NCBI RefSeq assembly: GCF_001593385.1
Contig: NZ_LUVZ01000034.1
Span: forward strand, 186,001 to 250,000
Direction of reading: 5' to 3'
Origin: Chryseobacterium cucumeris
GTDB taxonomy: Bacteria > Bacteroidota > Bacteroidia > Flavobacteriales > Weeksellaceae
Length of the DNA stretch: 64,000 nt
Part shown: piece by piece, positions 9,066 to 17,579 of the stretch
Layout: each line of letters starts with the position of its first letter
Numbering within the stretch: the stretch's first letter is position 1
Notes under the pieces: model-generated
Seen by the model: the letters and a program-made list of their open reading frames with translations, nothing else
Told to the model about the DNA's origin: nothing
Database searches by the model: none
Translations under genes and position numbers: made by a program

Positions 9066-9659
9066 TTAGTTTTTGAACAACATATTGATAATAATCTCTT
9101 TTCTTTCAGAAATAATTTTATCATATTCTTCATCATTAATTAAAAGATTTTCCATAAATAATGGTCTTATTGCACTTGGAAATACCAGCAATGAAACCAT
9201 ATTCAGAATAAACTGAACCGGAGCCATTTTCTCAATATTTCCCAATTCCATTTCTTTTTCAATATCCTTGTACATATCGTTCAGGATATCCTCCTCAATT
9301 TCTCTGTGATGGCAGGTTCCTTTATTGATCTGTGACACGATATACGTTTCCAGATACGGATACTGAAGGCTTGTGGAAAGACTGCTTTCTATGAATTTGC
9401 TGATCTTTTCTTTAAAAGGAAGAGCTGAATTCTGAATGATCTTCGATTTTTCCTGTTCTACTCTTTGCGCTTCATCAAAGATGATCTGGATAAGCTTATC
9501 TCTTGAACGGAAATAATAATTAATAAGGGTTCTGTTCACTCCTGCTTCATCTGCAATCTCCTGCGTAGTAGCATCAAACTTTCCTTTCACAAAGAATAAA
9601 TTCTTCGCTGTCTCCTTGATCAATTCCTGTGTTTGGTCTTTTTTTGCTTGATTTGACAT
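9066..9659 (-). CDS. TetR/AcrR family transcriptional regulator
   Basis: I start this at the Met of MSNQAKKDQTQELIKE (9659), giving 197 residues. The in-frame extension upstream would run through the promoter and operator region. Residues 10-55 form the TetR helix-turn-helix (FDATTQEIADEAGVNRTLINYYFRSRDKL). The rest is the variable ligand-binding helical domain. It is encoded directly upstream of, and on the same strand as, the TolC-adaptor-pump genes. It therefore probably represses this efflux operon and itself. Two identical near-palindromic sites flank its promoter. The inducer is unknown. Confidence 0.92.
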   Translation of the reverse strand: MSNQAKKDQTQELIKETAKNLFFVKGKFDATTQEIADEAGVNRTLINYYFRSRDKLIQIIFDEAQRVEQEKSKIIQNSALPFKEKISKFIESSLSTSLQYPYLETYIVSQINKGTCHHREIEEDILNDMYKDIEKEMELGNIEKMAPVQFILNMVSLLVFPSAIRPLFMENLLINDEEYDKIISERKEIIINMLFKN

Positions 9660-9661
9660 TT

Positions 9662-9672
9662 TTGTTAAACAA
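9662..9672. promoter_or_regulatory. Candidate TetR operator, copy 1 (TTGTTAAACAA)
   Basis: An 11-bp site with perfect arms TTGTT/AACAA lies between the -7 box and the tetR start codon. An identical copy begins exactly 50 bp away at 9712. Binding by the adjacent TetR protein is inferred. Confidence 0.5.
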
Positions 9673-9679
9673 ATTTGTG

Positions 9680-9711
9680 CAAATTTATAGTAAAAATTAT
9701 TTTTGACAAAA
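9680..9711 (-). promoter_or_regulatory. tetR promoter (-7 TAAATTTG, -33 TTTTG)
   Basis: On the minus strand, TTTTG (9711-9707) and TAAATTTG (9687-9680) are 19 bp apart, a good Bacteroidetes sigma-A promoter. Operator-like palindromes lie immediately on both sides. Confidence 0.6.
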
Positions 9712-9722
9712 TTGTTAAACAA
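9712..9722. promoter_or_regulatory. Candidate TetR operator, copy 2 (TTGTTAAACAA)
   Basis: Identical to the site at 9662-9672 and placed just upstream of the -33 box, so that the pair brackets the promoter. Confidence 0.5.
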
Positions 9723-9810
9723 AAAAATTAAACACATTTGTCATGACATGCATCATGTTTGTTCACATAAGTTTGTTATTACTTAATGTTTAATGAGAAA
9801 GCTATTTTTA

Positions 9811-9818
9811 TATCTTTG
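9811..9818 (+). promoter_or_regulatory. Candidate -7 promoter element (TATCTTTG)
   Basis: TATCTTTG matches TAnnTTTG and lies 19 bp before the start of the large T9SS protein. No good -33 box was seen. Confidence 0.45.
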
Positions 9819-9837
9819 CCGCAAAAATTAATAACTG

Positions 9838-12800
9838 ATGAAGAAAATTCTTTCGCTGTTCATGGTTTTGAATGCGGTACTTCTATTTTCACAAAATTTG
9901 CTTTGGCATTTTCAAACCAAAAGTTCTATTATAGAATCTCAGCATTATATTGCTTTTAGTGATACAGATTCTCAAGGAAATATTTATGTTGGAGGAAGAT
10001 ATGGACGTTTTGCATTTCCCAGCATTAATAGCATTACATTTGATAATATTACAAAAACCAGCAGTGCAGATGAAGATTCAAGAGCTGTTATTGCAAAACT
10101 TGACAAGAACAAAAATGTAATCTGGGTAAAAGAAATCAGATCAAAATATTCATCATCCTTAAATTCCTTAGTTGTAGATAAACAGGACAATCTTGTATTT
10201 ACAGGATATACAGATGGGCATGATTTAAAACTGAACCCTAACTCAGAGACTATTTTTGATACAGGGATTAACTCCGGTAGTTCATTCATGGTAAAGCTAG
10301 ATACTAACGGAAACTTTGTCTTTGGGAATATTTATAATTATGTTTATAATATGGCCTGTACCATTGATTTAGATAACAATATCATCTCTACAGGAAATTA
10401 TACAAACTACCCTCCACAATTTCTTACTGATTTGGATCCTAATCCTAATGCAGTATTTTATCTGCCTCCTCCAAGTGGTTTATTTGTTATGAAGAATACT
10501 TCCGCTGGAGCTTTTTCATGGGCCCGCCCTCTCCATGCTCACAATACCCCATCAATACATGCAGTAAAAACTGATCATAACAAAAATATTATTATTCTTG
10601 GAAACTTTGAAGCGTATTTGAAAATAGATAATAACTCTTTTCCTTCTACCAGTGTTAATTACAATCAGGGTTTTTTGGCAAAATTCAATACTAACGGAAA
10701 TTTCACGTGGTATCAACCATTAACCTATTTAAGTGCCTATCTTGGGACTGCAAACTCAAAGATTGAAATTGATAACGCTAATAATATTTATACTGCCAGT
10801 AATTATTACAATGCACAAAATATTACTTTTCCAAATACCACAATAAATGCTCCTGCTGATGGACGTACAATGATCTATAAAATAACCCCCAATGGTCATT
10901 TAGTATGGAACTCCCTCATCAAAGGAGACGTAAGCTATGACTTTCGTTCTATTAAGCTCAATGCTGACAATACTATAAATTTCTTTGTGCGTTATGCTGA
11001 TAATATGATTAAGGTTATCAATGGAAATAATAATACAGAAGAAATTGTAAAAAGAATAGACCTAGGGCTTAATTACAGTTATTTATCAAATGATGCTCAG
11101 ACATATTATTTAAAATTCAGAAATGATGGTAAACTAATATTCAATAAAAGTGATTTCTCTTCTTATACTTTTGACCAAAGTATAGATTATGAAGGAAATA
11201 TGATTCTTGCCGGAAATTATGATGGATATCAGGACTTTAATCCTGATCAGGATATTAAAGAAATAAAATATACAAATAATGATATAAGCTCTTTTATTCA
11301 AAAGTTTGGCAAATGTTATAACGGAACTCCAGATGGAGATAAAATACAAACATTTTGTTCATCAATCAATCCAACAGTACATGATCTATACCCTAATACA
11401 TCCTATACAACCTGGTATGATTCTTTAATATCCACTACACCTCTAAGTAGCACTACTCCTTTACAGAACAACATTATTTATTATGCTTCTGTTCAGGATG
11501 AATCTTGTCCTTTTAATAACAAGAGATTAGCTGTAAAAGTGATCATTAAAAATGCACCTCTCAAACTTACAGTAATTGACTTCTATTTTTGCAGTAACGT
11601 TAATCAGATGAGTTTGTATCAACTGAACATTAATAATAACCAAAATATTAGATTCTATGATGCAGCTGGCAACTTAATTAGCAGCTCATCCTATATTATT
11701 GAAGGAGCTCAATATTATGTTACTGAACAAAATACGGAATGCGAAAGTGAAAAAGCTCCTTTTAAAGTATTTTCAATACAAGGTGCTACCCCTACAGGAA
11801 ACACTCCACAAACTTTCTGCACAACCAATAATCCTAAAATCTCTGACATCCAGATCACAGGTCAGAATATAAAATGGTATGATGCGGCAGGAAATATTGT
11901 ACCTGCAACAACTGTTCTTATTAATGGGCAAACCTATTATGCTTCTCAGACTATTAATGGATGTGAGAGTAATAAATCAGCTATCCAGGTAACAGTAAAT
12001 AACACACCTAAACCAACAGGAAATGTAGATCAGGATTTCTGTGCTTCTGCAAATCCTACAGTAGAAAAGATCATTGTAACAGGAACATCCCTTAAATTCT
12101 ATGATGCAGCAGGAAATATAATTCCGGTGACCGCTCCTCTTGTAAGCGGACAAACGTACTTTGTAACCCAGACAATTAACAACTGTGAATCTGAAAAACT
12201 GGCAATTACAGTAACTTTATCTACCAATAATGTGCCCGCAAAAGACATTACGCAGGTACAATGTAATACAAGTACTGCTAATTCAATGGTTGTTAATCTT
12301 CACTCATATGAAGCAAGTATTATTAATAATCCAGGGAATTATATTTTCACTTATACTGACACTTCAGGAAACCCTATTTCTAATCCTTCTGCTTATATTT
12401 TGAATGTCGGGACAACCCTTATCCACATAAGGGTTTCAACTCCTGACGGATGTTTTAAGGTGGTGAGATTAAACCTTACGCTTAATCCAAAACCTATTGT
12501 TCTGCTTCCTGATATGCTTGATTTCTGTGAAGGAAAATCGGTTGTTTTAGATCCAGGCCCTGGATTTAAGTCTTATGAATGGAGTACCGGAGCAACCACT
12601 CAAACGATTACAGTATCTACTCCAGGGACATATACTGTTAAAGTAACCAACGTTTTCGGATGTGAAAGTACAAGCTCTACCCAGGTAAGCTATTCTGTTT
12701 TAGCACATATTGTTTCTGTCAATATCACGAACAATACAGCGACCGTTATTCTTTCTCAGAGCGGAAACTTTGAATTTTCTTTAAATAATTTCACATGGCA

Positions 12801-13164
12801 GGATTCCAATATTTTCACCAATTTAAGTATGGGAGAATACACCGTTTATGTGAGAACAAAATCCGGTTGTATTATCGGGCAGAAGAACTTCTCGATTTTC
12901 AATATACCCAATGCAATCAGTCCCAACGGTGATGGAATCAATGATACATGGAGAATTGCAGGATTGGAAAATTATCCAGGAACGGAGGTAAGTTTATATG
13001 ACAGAAGAGGTGCTGTAATCTACAAAGAGATTATCAGAAATAAACCTTTCCAGTGGGACGGAAGATATGAATCCCATCCTATTTCTACAGGAAATTACTG
13101 GTATACCATAAAAGTTTCTGATGGAAGAATCTACAACGGATGGCTTCTGATTAAGAACAGATAG
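9838..13164 (+). CDS. Large secreted protein with Ig-like repeats and T9SS type B sorting domain
   Basis: The 1108-residue protein begins with a signal peptide (KKILSLFMVLNAVLLFS). Residues about 20-490 look like a beta-propeller-style region of repeated strands (NGNFTWYQPL, NIYTASNYY, GHLVWNSLIKG). Residues about 497-793 hold four tandem modules of roughly 75 residues. Three of these share the core FYDAAGN or WYDAAGN, then GQTYY and TINGCES, which suggests Ig-like or adhesin folds. The C-terminus (AISPNGDGINDTWRIAG through GNYWYTIKVSDG) is the gliding-motility/T9SS type B sorting domain (CHU_C). The protein should be exported by SEC, then the type IX system, and end on the surface or outside. 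A binding or adhesion role is inferred; no enzyme motif was seen. Confidence 0.9.
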   Translation: MKKILSLFMVLNAVLLFSQNLLWHFQTKSSIIESQHYIAFSDTDSQGNIYVGGRYGRFAFPSINSITFDNITKTSSADEDSRAVIAKLDKNKNVIWVKEIRSKYSSSLNSLVVDKQDNLVFTGYTDGHDLKLNPNSETIFDTGINSGSSFMVKLDTNGNFVFGNIYNYVYNMACTIDLDNNIISTGNYTNYPPQFLTDLDPNPNAVFYLPPPSGLFVMKNTSAGAFSWARPLHAHNTPSIHAVKTDHNKNIIILGNFEAYLKIDNNSFPSTSVNYNQGFLAKFNTNGNFTWYQPLTYLSAYLGTANSKIEIDNANNIYTASNYYNAQNITFPNTTINAPADGRTMIYKITPNGHLVWNSLIKGDVSYDFRSIKLNADNTINFFVRYADNMIKVINGNNNTEEIVKRIDLGLNYSYLSNDAQTYYLKFRNDGKLIFNKSDFSSYTFDQSIDYEGNMILAGNYDGYQDFNPDQDIKEIKYTNNDISSFIQKFGKCYNGTPDGDKIQTFCSSINPTVHDLYPNTSYTTWYDSLISTTPLSSTTPLQNNIIYYASVQDESCPFNNKRLAVKVIIKNAPLKLTVIDFYFCSNVNQMSLYQLNINNNQNIRFYDAAGNLISSSSYIIEGAQYYVTEQNTECESEKAPFKVFSIQGATPTGNTPQTFCTTNNPKISDIQITGQNIKWYDAAGNIVPATTVLINGQTYYASQTINGCESNKSAIQVTVNNTPKPTGNVDQDFCASANPTVEKIIVTGTSLKFYDAAGNIIPVTAPLVSGQTYFVTQTINNCESEKLAITVTLSTNNVPAKDITQVQCNTSTANSMVVNLHSYEASIINNPGNYIFTYTDTSGNPISNPSAYILNVGTTLIHIRVSTPDGCFKVVRLNLTLNPKPIVLLPDMLDFCEGKSVVLDPGPGFKSYEWSTGATTQTITVSTPGTYTVKVTNVFGCESTSSTQVSYSVLAHIVSVNITNNTATVILSQSGNFEFSLNNFTWQDSNIFTNLSMGEYTVYVRTKSGCIIGQKNFSIFNIPNAISPNGDGINDTWRIAGLENYPGTEVSLYDRRGAVIYKEIIRNKPFQWDGRYESHPISTGNYWYTIKVSDGRIYNGWLLIKNR

Positions 13165-13172
13165 TAAAATAA

Positions 13173-13200
13173 AAACGAGCAGAAATTCTGCTCGTTTTTT
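13173..13200. terminator. Bidirectional rho-independent terminator
   Basis: Stem ACGAGCAGAA/TTCTGCTCGT with T-runs on both strands sits in the 40-bp gap between the converging T9SS gene and the CvfB-like gene. It can serve both. Confidence 0.88.
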
Positions 13201-13204
13201 GTTT

Positions 13205-14029
13205 TTATAATAATTTGATCTTATCGTCTGAAATATCGATGATCTTATCTTTATAAAGTCCTCCGATTGCTTTTTTAAAATTTTTCTTACTCATCTGAAG
13301 TTCATCTTTAATCTCTTCGGGAGATGATTTATCAGAAACATACAGAAGTCCGTAGTTTTCTTCCAGTTTGTTCAGAATCTTTTGTTTAAACTCGTCAATA
13401 TTTTCAAATCCTTCCGGCTGTAAAGAAACATCTATTTTACCGTCTTCACGGATCGCTTTGATAAATCCTGTTTCTTCTGACAACGGATATAATTTTTTGA
13501 AAACATCGGAAGCATAGATCAAACCAATGTATTGTTTGTTGATGATCACATTCCAGCCCAGTTCACTTTCATTCATCATAATCAGATCTACCTTATCCCC
13601 TTTTGTGAACGGAAGTTCATCATACTGAGGATTTCTCTTGAACTTCGTGGTACCGGTAATCAGTTCCATATCTTCGTCTACATAAATATAAACCAGATAT
13701 CTTTTGCCTTCGATGATTTTGGTTTTCTGCTGCTTGTAAGGAATAAATAAATCTTTAATGATTCCCCAGTCCATAAAAGCTCCGCTCGGAAGACTTTGCA
13801 CACAGCTCATTACTGCAAATTCACCTACTTCCGCCAATGGGATCTCAGTAGTTGCTTTTAGTTTATCGTCATCCTGATACACAAAAACTTCAACATCCTC
13901 ACCTGTTTCTTTTTCATCCTGAATAAAGATTTTGGGTAGAAAAGCCTTTTCACCGGATTCATCTACGAGGATCCATCCTGAATTAATTTTTTCTGAAATT
14001 GTTAAAGTTTGAGTTTTTCCGAGTTGCAT
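13205..14029 (-). CDS. S1-like RNA-binding protein, CvfB/YitL family
   Basis: The 274-residue cytosolic protein has the CvfB layout: tandem S1-like beta-barrels at the N-terminus (AFLPKIFIQDEKETGEDVEV), a central region with GAFMDWGIIKDLFIPYKQQ, and a C-terminal winged-helix segment (DKSSPEEIKDELQMSKKNFKKAIGGLYKD). In Staphylococcus and Streptococcus the family binds RNA and affects virulence-gene expression. Its role here is probably general RNA metabolism. It stands alone and shares a terminator with the converging gene. Confidence 0.9.
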   Translation of the reverse strand: MQLGKTQTLTISEKINSGWILVDESGEKAFLPKIFIQDEKETGEDVEVFVYQDDDKLKATTEIPLAEVGEFAVMSCVQSLPSGAFMDWGIIKDLFIPYKQQKTKIIEGKRYLVYIYVDEDMELITGTTKFKRNPQYDELPFTKGDKVDLIMMNESELGWNVIINKQYIGLIYASDVFKKLYPLSEETGFIKAIREDGKIDVSLQPEGFENIDEFKQKILNKLEENYGLLYVSDKSSPEEIKDELQMSKKNFKKAIGGLYKDKIIDISDDKIKLL

Positions 14030-14154
14030 TGATGATAAAATTAGCTGACAAAGGTACGGAAATTTGAAGATGCTATCCTAGTCTATATAATTATAATTGT
14101 TTTAATTGCTTTACAAAAAGTTATGAAACTATGAAAAATGTAATGTTTTAAAGA

Positions 14155-14223
14155 TATGTTTTGGCTGAAGCCAATGAATTGATTGTATAAAATAAATGGT
14201 CTAAAGCCCGTTTCTATTGAACA
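14155..14223. repeat. Single palindromic repeat unit, third copy of the 3115-3276 family
   Basis: TTTTGGCTGAAGCCAA and GGTCTAAAGCCCG followed by TTTCTATTGA keep the order and spacing of the units at 3.1-3.3 kb. Both palindromes are slightly degraded. The unit abuts the stop codon of the DUF4476 gene, in the 194-bp gap 14030-14223. Confidence 0.72.
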
Positions 14224-15087
14224 TTATAAGTTCGAAATATAATCCATCAGCTCACGTTTGCTGCTTTCAAAATCAAAAGCATCATAAACCAAGAAATAAC
14301 GGTCTTTATCTGTACAATTCTGGTACATCGATTTAGCGAGTGCCAATTTCTTATTATCAAAACTGAGCGCTTTCACCAGATCTCTTATTTGTACTGAAGT
14401 AAACATAGAGGTACGCATCTGCTGATTTATCATCTTAATTTTCCCTTCATCAAAACTCTCATTGTTCATCATCATATCAAAAAACTGACGGAAAGAATGA
14501 TTATCCATCACATTTCCCTGAAGAGACCAGTCTCCGGAGTGATTTCCGTAAGGATTGTTCCAGATATCGTTCCAGTCATTAAATCCATATTGATTTTGCA
14601 CAGGATAAGAATCCAGAAGATAGAGACCCTCGTTGGTAAAGAAATCCAGCACCATTCTGTTGTTATTACGAAGCATCAATGTTGTTCTATAGATCAGAAA
14701 GCCATTCTCATAGATTGAAATGGGCATTCTCCCTGATGATAAATCAAAGAACCTATACTTTCCTGAACCGTTTGCCATCATCTGATCACCAACTTCCACA
14801 GTAAAAAATCCCTGTTCAGGAATTCTCAGAAAAACTTCTGCATAACCGTAGTTTCTGTTCCATTGATAATTAGGATTTTTTATTCTATTTTCATTTCCTC
14901 TTTTCAGAGTTGTATTATTTCCAGATCTCGGTTGATCAAAAGTTTTATTTCTTTCATCCGAGCTTTTAGAGGTTCTCATTTCTGTAGTGGAAGCCTCATT
15001 TTTTAATAATTCTCCTGCCTTTCCTGCTTCCTGTGCCCATGAACTGATTCCCGCCAAAAGCATCCAACTGATAAAAATCTTTTTCAT
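14224..15087 (-). CDS. Secreted DUF4476 domain protein
   Basis: The 287-residue protein has a signal peptide (ISWMLLAGISSWAQ) and then a Ser/Arg/Asn-rich linker (residues about 30-75). A beta-rich middle follows (GYAEVFLRIPEQGFFTVEVG). Residues about 195-287 form the helical DUF4476 domain (FSFDEGKIKMI-like start, FTSVQIRDLVKALSFDNKKL, AYDAFDFESSKRELMDYI). DUF4476 is frequent in Bacteroidetes and its function is unknown. The protein is probably periplasmic or secreted. Confidence 0.86.
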   Translation of the reverse strand: MKKIFISWMLLAGISSWAQEAGKAGELLKNEASTTEMRTSKSSDERNKTFDQPRSGNNTTLKRGNENRIKNPNYQWNRNYGYAEVFLRIPEQGFFTVEVGDQMMANGSGKYRFFDLSSGRMPISIYENGFLIYRTTLMLRNNNRMVLDFFTNEGLYLLDSYPVQNQYGFNDWNDIWNNPYGNHSGDWSLQGNVMDNHSFRQFFDMMMNNESFDEGKIKMINQQMRTSMFTSVQIRDLVKALSFDNKKLALAKSMYQNCTDKDRYFLVYDAFDFESSKRELMDYISNL

Positions 15088-15134
15088 ACATTAAATTTTC
15101 AAATACGATCTCCATTTTCATGCCAAAAGCACCA

Positions 15135-15166
15135 CAAAAAAAGCTGTTTCCATAAGAAACAGCCTT
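15135..15166 (-). terminator. Rho-independent terminator of lpdA
   Basis: Read on the minus strand, GCTGTTTC/GAAACAGC with a 5-nt loop is followed by a T-run. It lies 42 bp past the lpdA stop. Confidence 0.85.
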
Positions 15167-15207
15167 TAATTTTAAATATTTAAATGATTAAATCTTTTAA
15201 TCAGATA

Positions 15208-16611
15208 TTACATATGAATAGGTCTTTTTGCCGTAGCATCCAATGCCGCTTCTTTGATCGCTTCTGCATAGGTTGGGTGAGCGTGTGAACTTCTTGCGAT
15301 GTCTTCAGCACTTGCACGGAATTCCATAGCAATTACTCCTTCAGCAATAAGGTCAGCAGCTCTTGCTCCTACGATGTGCATTCCTAAAACCTCATCTGTT
15401 TTTTCGTCTGCAATAATCTTCACAAGACCGTCGATATCACCACTTGCACGGCTTCTACCTAAAGCTCTCATCGGGAAAGATCCTACTTTGTAAGCAACAC
15501 CTTCTTCTTTTAGCTGCTCTTCAGTTTTACCAACTCCAGCAACTTCCGGCCATGTATAAACAACACCAGGAATCAGGTTATAGTTGATGTGAGGCTTTTG
15601 TCCTGCCAATGTTTCAGCAACGAAAACTCCTTCTTCTTCAGCTTTGTGAGCCAGCATCGCACCTTTGATAACGTCACCAATTGCATAGATATTAGCAACA
15701 TTCGTCTGTAAGTGGTCGTTTACTTTTACTCTTCCTCTTTCGTCAAGTTCAACACCTGCTTTTTCAAGACCAAGACCGTCTGTGTAAGGTTTTCTACCTA
15801 CAGAAACCAAACAGTAATCTCCTTCTACAACTACTTCTTCACCTTTTTTATCTTTAGCCGTGATCTTTACAGTATCTCCGTTTCTTTCAACTGCAGAAAC
15901 CGCAGTAGAAAGCATAAATTTCATTCCTTGTTTCTTAAGAACTTTAGTCAATTCTTTGCTTAAAGCTCCATCCATTCCAGGGATGATTTTATCCATAAAT
16001 TCAACAACAGTTACCTGAGCTCCTAATCTAAGGTATACAGAACCAAGTTCAAGACCGATAACTCCACCACCGATTACTACTAAGTGCTTAGGAATTTCTT
16101 TAAGGTTTAAAGCTTCCGTAGAAGTAATCACTCTTTCTTTGTCTAAAGAGATGAAAGGTAATGTAGATGGTTTAGAACCTGTTGCAATAATGGTATATTT
16201 AGATTCGATCGTTTCAGAAGAACCGTCGTTTTTTGTCACTTTAATCTGAGTAGCAGATTCGAAGCTTCCTACTCCTTCAAAAACAGTAATCTGATTTTTG
16301 TTCATCAGATAGCTGATTCCGTCTGTATTCTGCTTGATCACTTCGTTTTTACGCTCGATCATTCTCGCGATATCTGCTTGAGGCTCGTTAATGATGATTC
16401 CGTGACCTGCAAAATTGTGTTTTGCATTTTCGAAATGCTCAGAGCTGTCAAGAAGCGCTTTTGACGGAATACATCCAACGTTAAGACAAGTTCCGCCTAA
16501 AGTTGAATATTTTTCAATAATTGCTGTTTTGAAACCTAATTGTGCTGCACGGATAGCAGCAACATAACCACCGGGACCAGAACCTATTACGGTAACATCG
16601 AATTGACTCAT
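15208..16611 (-). CDS. lpdA: Dihydrolipoyl dehydrogenase (E3)
   Basis: This 467-residue flavoprotein reoxidises the dihydrolipoyl groups of pyruvate, 2-oxoglutarate and related dehydrogenase complexes, producing NADH. The FAD site GSGPGG is at 10-15. The redox disulfide CLNVGC is at 42-47, and the NAD site GGGVIGLELGSVYLRLG lies in the middle. The dimer-interface catalytic pair is His445 in HAHPTYAE with Glu450. Length and motifs fit a standard housekeeping enzyme. No E1/E2 genes are adjacent; it appears to be transcribed alone with its own terminator. Confidence 0.97.
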   Translation of the reverse strand: MSQFDVTVIGSGPGGYVAAIRAAQLGFKTAIIEKYSTLGGTCLNVGCIPSKALLDSSEHFENAKHNFAGHGIIINEPQADIARMIERKNEVIKQNTDGISYLMNKNQITVFEGVGSFESATQIKVTKNDGSSETIESKYTIIATGSKPSTLPFISLDKERVITSTEALNLKEIPKHLVVIGGGVIGLELGSVYLRLGAQVTVVEFMDKIIPGMDGALSKELTKVLKKQGMKFMLSTAVSAVERNGDTVKITAKDKKGEEVVVEGDYCLVSVGRKPYTDGLGLEKAGVELDERGRVKVNDHLQTNVANIYAIGDVIKGAMLAHKAEEEGVFVAETLAGQKPHINYNLIPGVVYTWPEVAGVGKTEEQLKEEGVAYKVGSFPMRALGRSRASGDIDGLVKIIADEKTDEVLGMHIVGARAADLIAEGVIAMEFRASAEDIARSSHAHPTYAEAIKEAALDATAKRPIHM

Positions 16612-16741
16612 GTTATTGTATGAATTTGTTTATTATTATCTATCTTAATTCTCACAAATTTACATATAAATTACCAAGCACCAAAGTGAGTTTTATCAAT
16701 TTTAAAAATGATAATTATATGCTTTAGTTTGATGAAAAGTA

Positions 16742-17128
16742 TTATTTTATGAACTTTATATTTTCTTCATTCCCTTTTTTGAGATAAATTGCGGTAAACA
16801 CAAGAGGTTTGTCAGATGACGCATTGTCAAAATGAAGGATTTTCACATTTTTAGGTTCGTAAAAAGCATCTCCCTCATGAAGTACCACTTTTTCTTTTCC
16901 TTGGATCTGAAAAACAGCTTCACCGGAATTGATGATTCCCAAAACGGGACAGGGATGCAGATGTTCAGGAGCTCCTTGTCCGGCGGCCATTGTTATTTCC
17001 TGAATTTCGGTAGATTTCATTTTCTGATCAAGAGCTGTTTTTAACAATTCTTTTCTGGAAATGGCCTTCTGCTGAGCCGTCATTACAACAGTATTCAGCA
17101 TCAAAATAACAATGATAAATGGTTTCAT
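16742..17128 (-). CDS. Secreted cupin-domain protein
   Basis: The 128-residue protein has a signal peptide (FIIVILMLNTVVMTAQQ) followed by one cupin barrel. Two cupin motifs are visible: PEHLHPCPVLGIINSGEAVF, with His ligands, and a weaker second motif, GDAFYEPKNVKILHFDN. Small exported cupins of this kind bind a metal or small ligand, but the substrate cannot be predicted. It lies 30 bp upstream of the 17159 gene's stop and may be co-transcribed with it. Confidence 0.84.
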   Translation of the reverse strand: MKPFIIVILMLNTVVMTAQQKAISRKELLKTALDQKMKSTEIQEITMAAGQGAPEHLHPCPVLGIINSGEAVFQIQGKEKVVLHEGDAFYEPKNVKILHFDNASSDKPLVFTAIYLKKGNEENIKFIK

Positions 17129-17158
17129 GGATTTGATATTATTAAATCAATACAAATA

Positions 17159-17503
17159 TTACAGATTCAATTTTCCCTGTCCGAATTCGCCTGTACTTTC
17201 AAAAAATGAACCACCATACACATACCATTCAAGGCCTTCCAGAAATTCTACTGCATTTTCAGGAGTGATCTGAGGACGGTCTTTTTTCGAAACAATTCCT
17301 TTGTACCATCTCCCTGATTTAGGATAATGCTCATATTCCACAAAATAATGAATCCATATTCTTTGGCACAACTTGCACTGTTGAATCGTTACTTCTCCAT
17401 ATCTTCCGTTGGTATGATCAATTCCTAATGCTGAGCTTCTATATTCTGTATAGCTGGAGTTCGGTTTCTCGCAGGCGCATCCTAATTTTTGGATTTTATT
17501 CAT
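17159..17503 (-). CDS. Small cysteine-containing protein of unknown function
   Basis: I do not recognise this 114-residue cytosolic protein. Cysteines at 9 and 11 (LGCACE) and 43 and 46 (CKLCQRIW) could form a zinc-ribbon-like site. The rest is rich in aromatics (WIHYFVEYEHYPKSGRWYKG). There is no signal peptide. Position 30 bp before the cupin gene suggests a shared transcript. Confidence 0.68.
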   Translation of the reverse strand: MNKIQKLGCACEKPNSSYTEYRSSALGIDHTNGRYGEVTIQQCKLCQRIWIHYFVEYEHYPKSGRWYKGIVSKKDRPQITPENAVEFLEGLEWYVYGGSFFESTGEFGQGKLNL

Positions 17504-17579
17504 GAATGAAAAAATTGGTTTTCAGATAAAATTTATAACTCCAAAAGTAAGAAATTAACAGCCTATAAAGCAAATAGGG

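Noticed and set aside
17159..17503. Reading the small cysteine protein as a toxin-antitoxin component
   Set aside because: No partner gene with antitoxin features and no typical motif.
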